A DNA stretch of 64,000 bases from Galbibacter pacificus (GTDB taxonomy: Bacteria > Bacteroidota > Bacteroidia > Flavobacteriales > Flavobacteriaceae), in NCBI RefSeq assembly GCF_029603155.1, contig NZ_JAPMUA010000002.1:1-64000 (forward strand), written 5' to 3'. Made by a program: the position numbers and the translations under genes. Below, piece by piece: positions 62,456 through 64,000 of the stretch; the first letter of the stretch is position 1; each line of letters opens with the position of its first letter. Under the pieces are notes generated by a model. That model made no database searches. It had not been told where the DNA came from and saw only the letters and a list, made by a program, of their open reading frames with translations.

Positions 62456-62500
62456 TGTCATTTTGACATTTTTCTAAGAAAAATAAACGTCATTTTGACA
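62456..62500. promoter_or_regulatory. Paired palindromic operator-like sites between clpB and ytxJ
   Basis: TGTCATTTTGACA (62456-62468) and its copy CGTCATTTTGACA (62488-62500) lie 32 bases apart, three turns of B-DNA. Each is an inverted repeat (TGTCA-TTT-TGACA; the second has one altered base) followed by TTTTT. The position in the divergent promoter region suits a transcription factor that controls both genes. The binding protein is not identified; it is not the CIRCE sequence. Confidence 0.6.
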
Positions 62501-62542
62501 TTTTTATGAATAATGTAGTAGGAAAATAGATACTTTAAAGTT

Positions 62543-62929
62543 ATGAATTTTTTTAAATCTATCTTTGGAAGCTCCGAAGAAAACAATAAAAAAAGCCTTG
62601 TATGGAATCCTTTAAATTCCATGGAACAGCTTGATGAAATTATAGAAGAATCCCGATCTGTCTGCGCGGTTATATTCAAGCATAGTACCCGTTGTGGCAT
62701 TAGCAGGTTTGCATTGAACAATTTTGAAGCTTCTTACGATATTCCGGAAGCCTCGGCAAAGTTGTATTTTTTGGATATTTTAGCGTATCGGGACATATCA
62801 ATTGCGGTGGCCGAAAAATTCGACATCGTTCACGAAAGTCCGCAATTATTGCTTATAAAAGGCGGAAAGGTTGTCCATAATGAATCCCATGGACAGATTG
62901 ACGCCAGAGAAATTGCAAAATTTGTATAG
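62543..62929 (+). CDS. ytxJ: YtxJ-type monothiol bacilliredoxin-like protein
   Basis: 128 aa thioredoxin-fold protein. The active site is FKHSTRCGIS with a single cysteine C51, as in YtxJ/BrxC (DUF2847) proteins that remove bacillithiol from S-bacillithiolated proteins. The cis-proline is in VHESPQLLLI. The C-terminus overlaps nothing but is 1 base from the next start. Bacillithiol is used by many Bacteroidota. Sharing the promoter region with clpB suggests control by thiol or heat stress. Confidence 0.9.
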   Translation: MNFFKSIFGSSEENNKKSLVWNPLNSMEQLDEIIEESRSVCAVIFKHSTRCGISRFALNNFEASYDIPEASAKLYFLDILAYRDISIAVAEKFDIVHESPQLLLIKGGKVVHNESHGQIDAREIAKFV

Positions 62930-62930
62930 C

Positions 62931-63380
62931 ATGCTCGTTTACCGAAGGACAACGTCTACCGATAAGGACTTTATTTCCTTGGTTGGGAAATTAGATAAAC
63001 ATTTGGCCAAAAAGAATGGTGAAAATCAGGAGTTTTATGGTCAGTTTAATACCCTTGACGCCATAAAACATGTTGTATTGGCGTATAATGGCAAGATGGC
63101 CGTTGGCTGCGGGGCCATAAAGCAGTATAATCCTGAAGTTATGGAAGTAAAGAGGATGTATACCCGTGCCGAATACAGGGGTAAGGGAATTGCACTGTCA
63201 GTACTTAACGAACTGGAAAAATGGGCTGTGGAATTGGGGTTTTCAAAGTGTGTTTTGGAAACCGACAAGGATAATGCCGGGGCCATACATATATATAGAA
63301 AAAACGGATATTTACCAATCCCTAATTATGGGCAATATCAAGGTGTAGCTATGAGCGTATGTTTTGAAAAAGCGTTGTAA
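62931..63380 (+). CDS. GNAT N-acetyltransferase
   Basis: 149 aa from the ATG one base after the ytxJ stop codon; an upstream ATG at 62871 would overlap ytxJ by 59 bases. The acetyl-CoA loop is EYRGKGIALSVLNELEKWA, with VKRMYTRA before and LETDKDNAGAIHIYRKNGY after it. Its substrate is unknown. Adjacency to ytxJ indicates co-transcription. Confidence 0.88.
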   Translation: MLVYRRTTSTDKDFISLVGKLDKHLAKKNGENQEFYGQFNTLDAIKHVVLAYNGKMAVGCGAIKQYNPEVMEVKRMYTRAEYRGKGIALSVLNELEKWAVELGFSKCVLETDKDNAGAIHIYRKNGYLPIPNYGQYQGVAMSVCFEKAL

Positions 63381-63872
63381 TTACCTATTGAGGTGGTTTG
63401 TTGGGTACAAAGCAACATCCAATTCCATTTTAATATCGGCCCGCATGTATGGATTGTCTTTTTCCAACGGTACTTCCTTAAAACCATATTTTCGGTACAG
63501 ATAAATGGCATTTTCCAGTTTGGTGCTGGAGTACAGGACAACTTTTTTAAACGTTTGTTCTTTTGCATGGCTTATGCAAAACTGTAATAATTTCTGACCA
63601 ATTTTATGGCCGCGGTAGTTGGGAGAAACTGCCATTTTGGTAAGCTCGAATACCCCACTTTCTATTTTCATAAGGGCAAAACAGCCAACAATGACATTGT
63701 TGAGTCTCGCAAAAAATATGGCCCCGCCCTTGTCTATAATGTTTTCCTTGCAATGAAGCAGTACATCGTGGTCATGGGGTTCTACAACAAAAAACCTTTC
63801 AAGCCATTCTATGTTCAGGTTTTTAAAATCAATAGCATATTCCTGCCGGAAGGGAATTATTTCAACGTTCAT
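63381..63872 (-). CDS. GNAT N-acetyltransferase
   Basis: 163 aa. AVSPNYRGHKIGQKLLQFC is the acetyl-CoA motif and YSSTKLENAIYLYRKYGFKEV the C-terminal part. It converges with the preceding GNAT, stop codons abutting (63380/63381), so the two share no intergenic DNA. The start lies directly before the stop of the arginase-family gene (63873), so it is co-transcribed with it. Substrate unknown. Confidence 0.9.
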   Translation of the reverse strand: MNVEIIPFRQEYAIDFKNLNIEWLERFFVVEPHDHDVLLHCKENIIDKGGAIFFARLNNVIVGCFALMKIESGVFELTKMAVSPNYRGHKIGQKLLQFCISHAKEQTFKKVVLYSSTKLENAIYLYRKYGFKEVPLEKDNPYMRADIKMELDVALYPTNHLNR

Positions 63873-64000
63873 TTATTTTCTTATATAATCGGATACCAAA
63901 TACGCAATGGCCTTGCCCACTTGGGTTATTTCGGTATTGTTTTTTGTATTGGGTGCCGCTTCACAAATATGTATGTAGGCATTGTTTTTACTTTTTTTAC
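63873..64000 (-). CDS. Arginase/formimidoylglutamase-family protein, C-terminal end
   Basis: Only the last 42 residues are in the window. NAYIHICEAAPNTKNNTEITQVGKA-IAYLV-SDYIRK resembles the C-terminus of the arginase/agmatinase/formimidoylglutamase family as found in Bacteroidota (a shared YxHxxEAAP ending). The metal-binding motifs lie outside the window. It overlaps nothing and runs straight into the GNAT gene downstream. Confidence 0.6.
   Translation of the reverse strand, partial: KKSKNNAYIHICEAAPNTKNNTEITQVGKAIAYLVSDYIRK

Overview
The window is chromosomal DNA from a member of the Bacteroidota, almost certainly a Flavobacteriaceae-type bacterium. The evidence is the low GC content, promoters of the Bacteroidota type (TTG, then TAnnTTTG), and typical families: a SusC-like TonB receptor with its DUF4249 lipoprotein partner, PorT-like and DUF2490 outer-membrane proteins, CarboxypepD_reg-like domains, monomeric isocitrate dehydrogenase and YtxJ. 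Most genes are ordinary housekeeping genes.

Layout. 1-120: 3' end of a 5S rRNA gene and its terminator. 0.2-6.7 kb: a serine hydrolase of the beta-lactamase fold carrying a GH3-like remnant, a predicted membrane-spanning LamG/SARP-like regulator, a Tat-exported Gfo/Idh/MocA oxidoreductase and two DUF1080 lipoproteins, which together look like an extracytoplasmic 3-keto-glycoside module. 6.8-11.1 kb (minus strand): TonB receptor, DUF4249 lipoprotein, murQ and a small membrane protein. 11.4-23.4 kb (minus): icd, a candidate structured RNA, rplS, a DUF1801/beta-lactamase pair wedged between rplS and trmD, trmD, a DUF748-like protein, a coiled-coil protein, DUF2490, gap and a Deg-type protease. 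23.7-26.8 kb (plus): dapF, a GNAT acetyltransferase, mltG and a muralytic enzyme. 27.0-29.7 kb (minus): RsmI-like methylase, LMW phosphatase and dnaA. 29.8-41.5 kb: thioesterase, YigZ, HAD, ribD, GNAT, prmC, LOG, ndh, aldo/keto reductase, xerD, two beta-barrel proteins, aroQ and a Dph6-like ligase. 41.5-48.4 kb: a frameshifted PorT-like gene, lpdA, a CarboxypepD_reg protein, msrB, a collagen-like lipoprotein and an alpha/beta hydrolase. 48.5-56.6 kb: an alpha-glucan cluster (glgE, maltokinase, glgB, GH31 alpha-glucosidase). 56.6-64.0 kb: M48 protease, MFS transporter, TetR, clpB, ytxJ, two GNATs and the end of an arginase-family gene.

The least explained structure lies between genes. Five stretches of about 200-350 bp (near 14.8, 16.7, 33.4, 44.0 and 45.9 kb) are built from the same short, degenerate, near-tandem motifs in similar order and all in the same orientation on the + strand, whichever way the flanking genes point. 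Two of them bracket the beta-lactamase/DUF1801 pair that separates trmD from rplS. There is also a MITE-like inverted-repeat element with a truncated second copy, a promoter-to-terminator non-coding transcription unit of about 350 nt between rplS and icd, and a paired palindromic operator-like site between clpB and ytxJ.

All calls come from reading the sequence and family knowledge; no searches were run.
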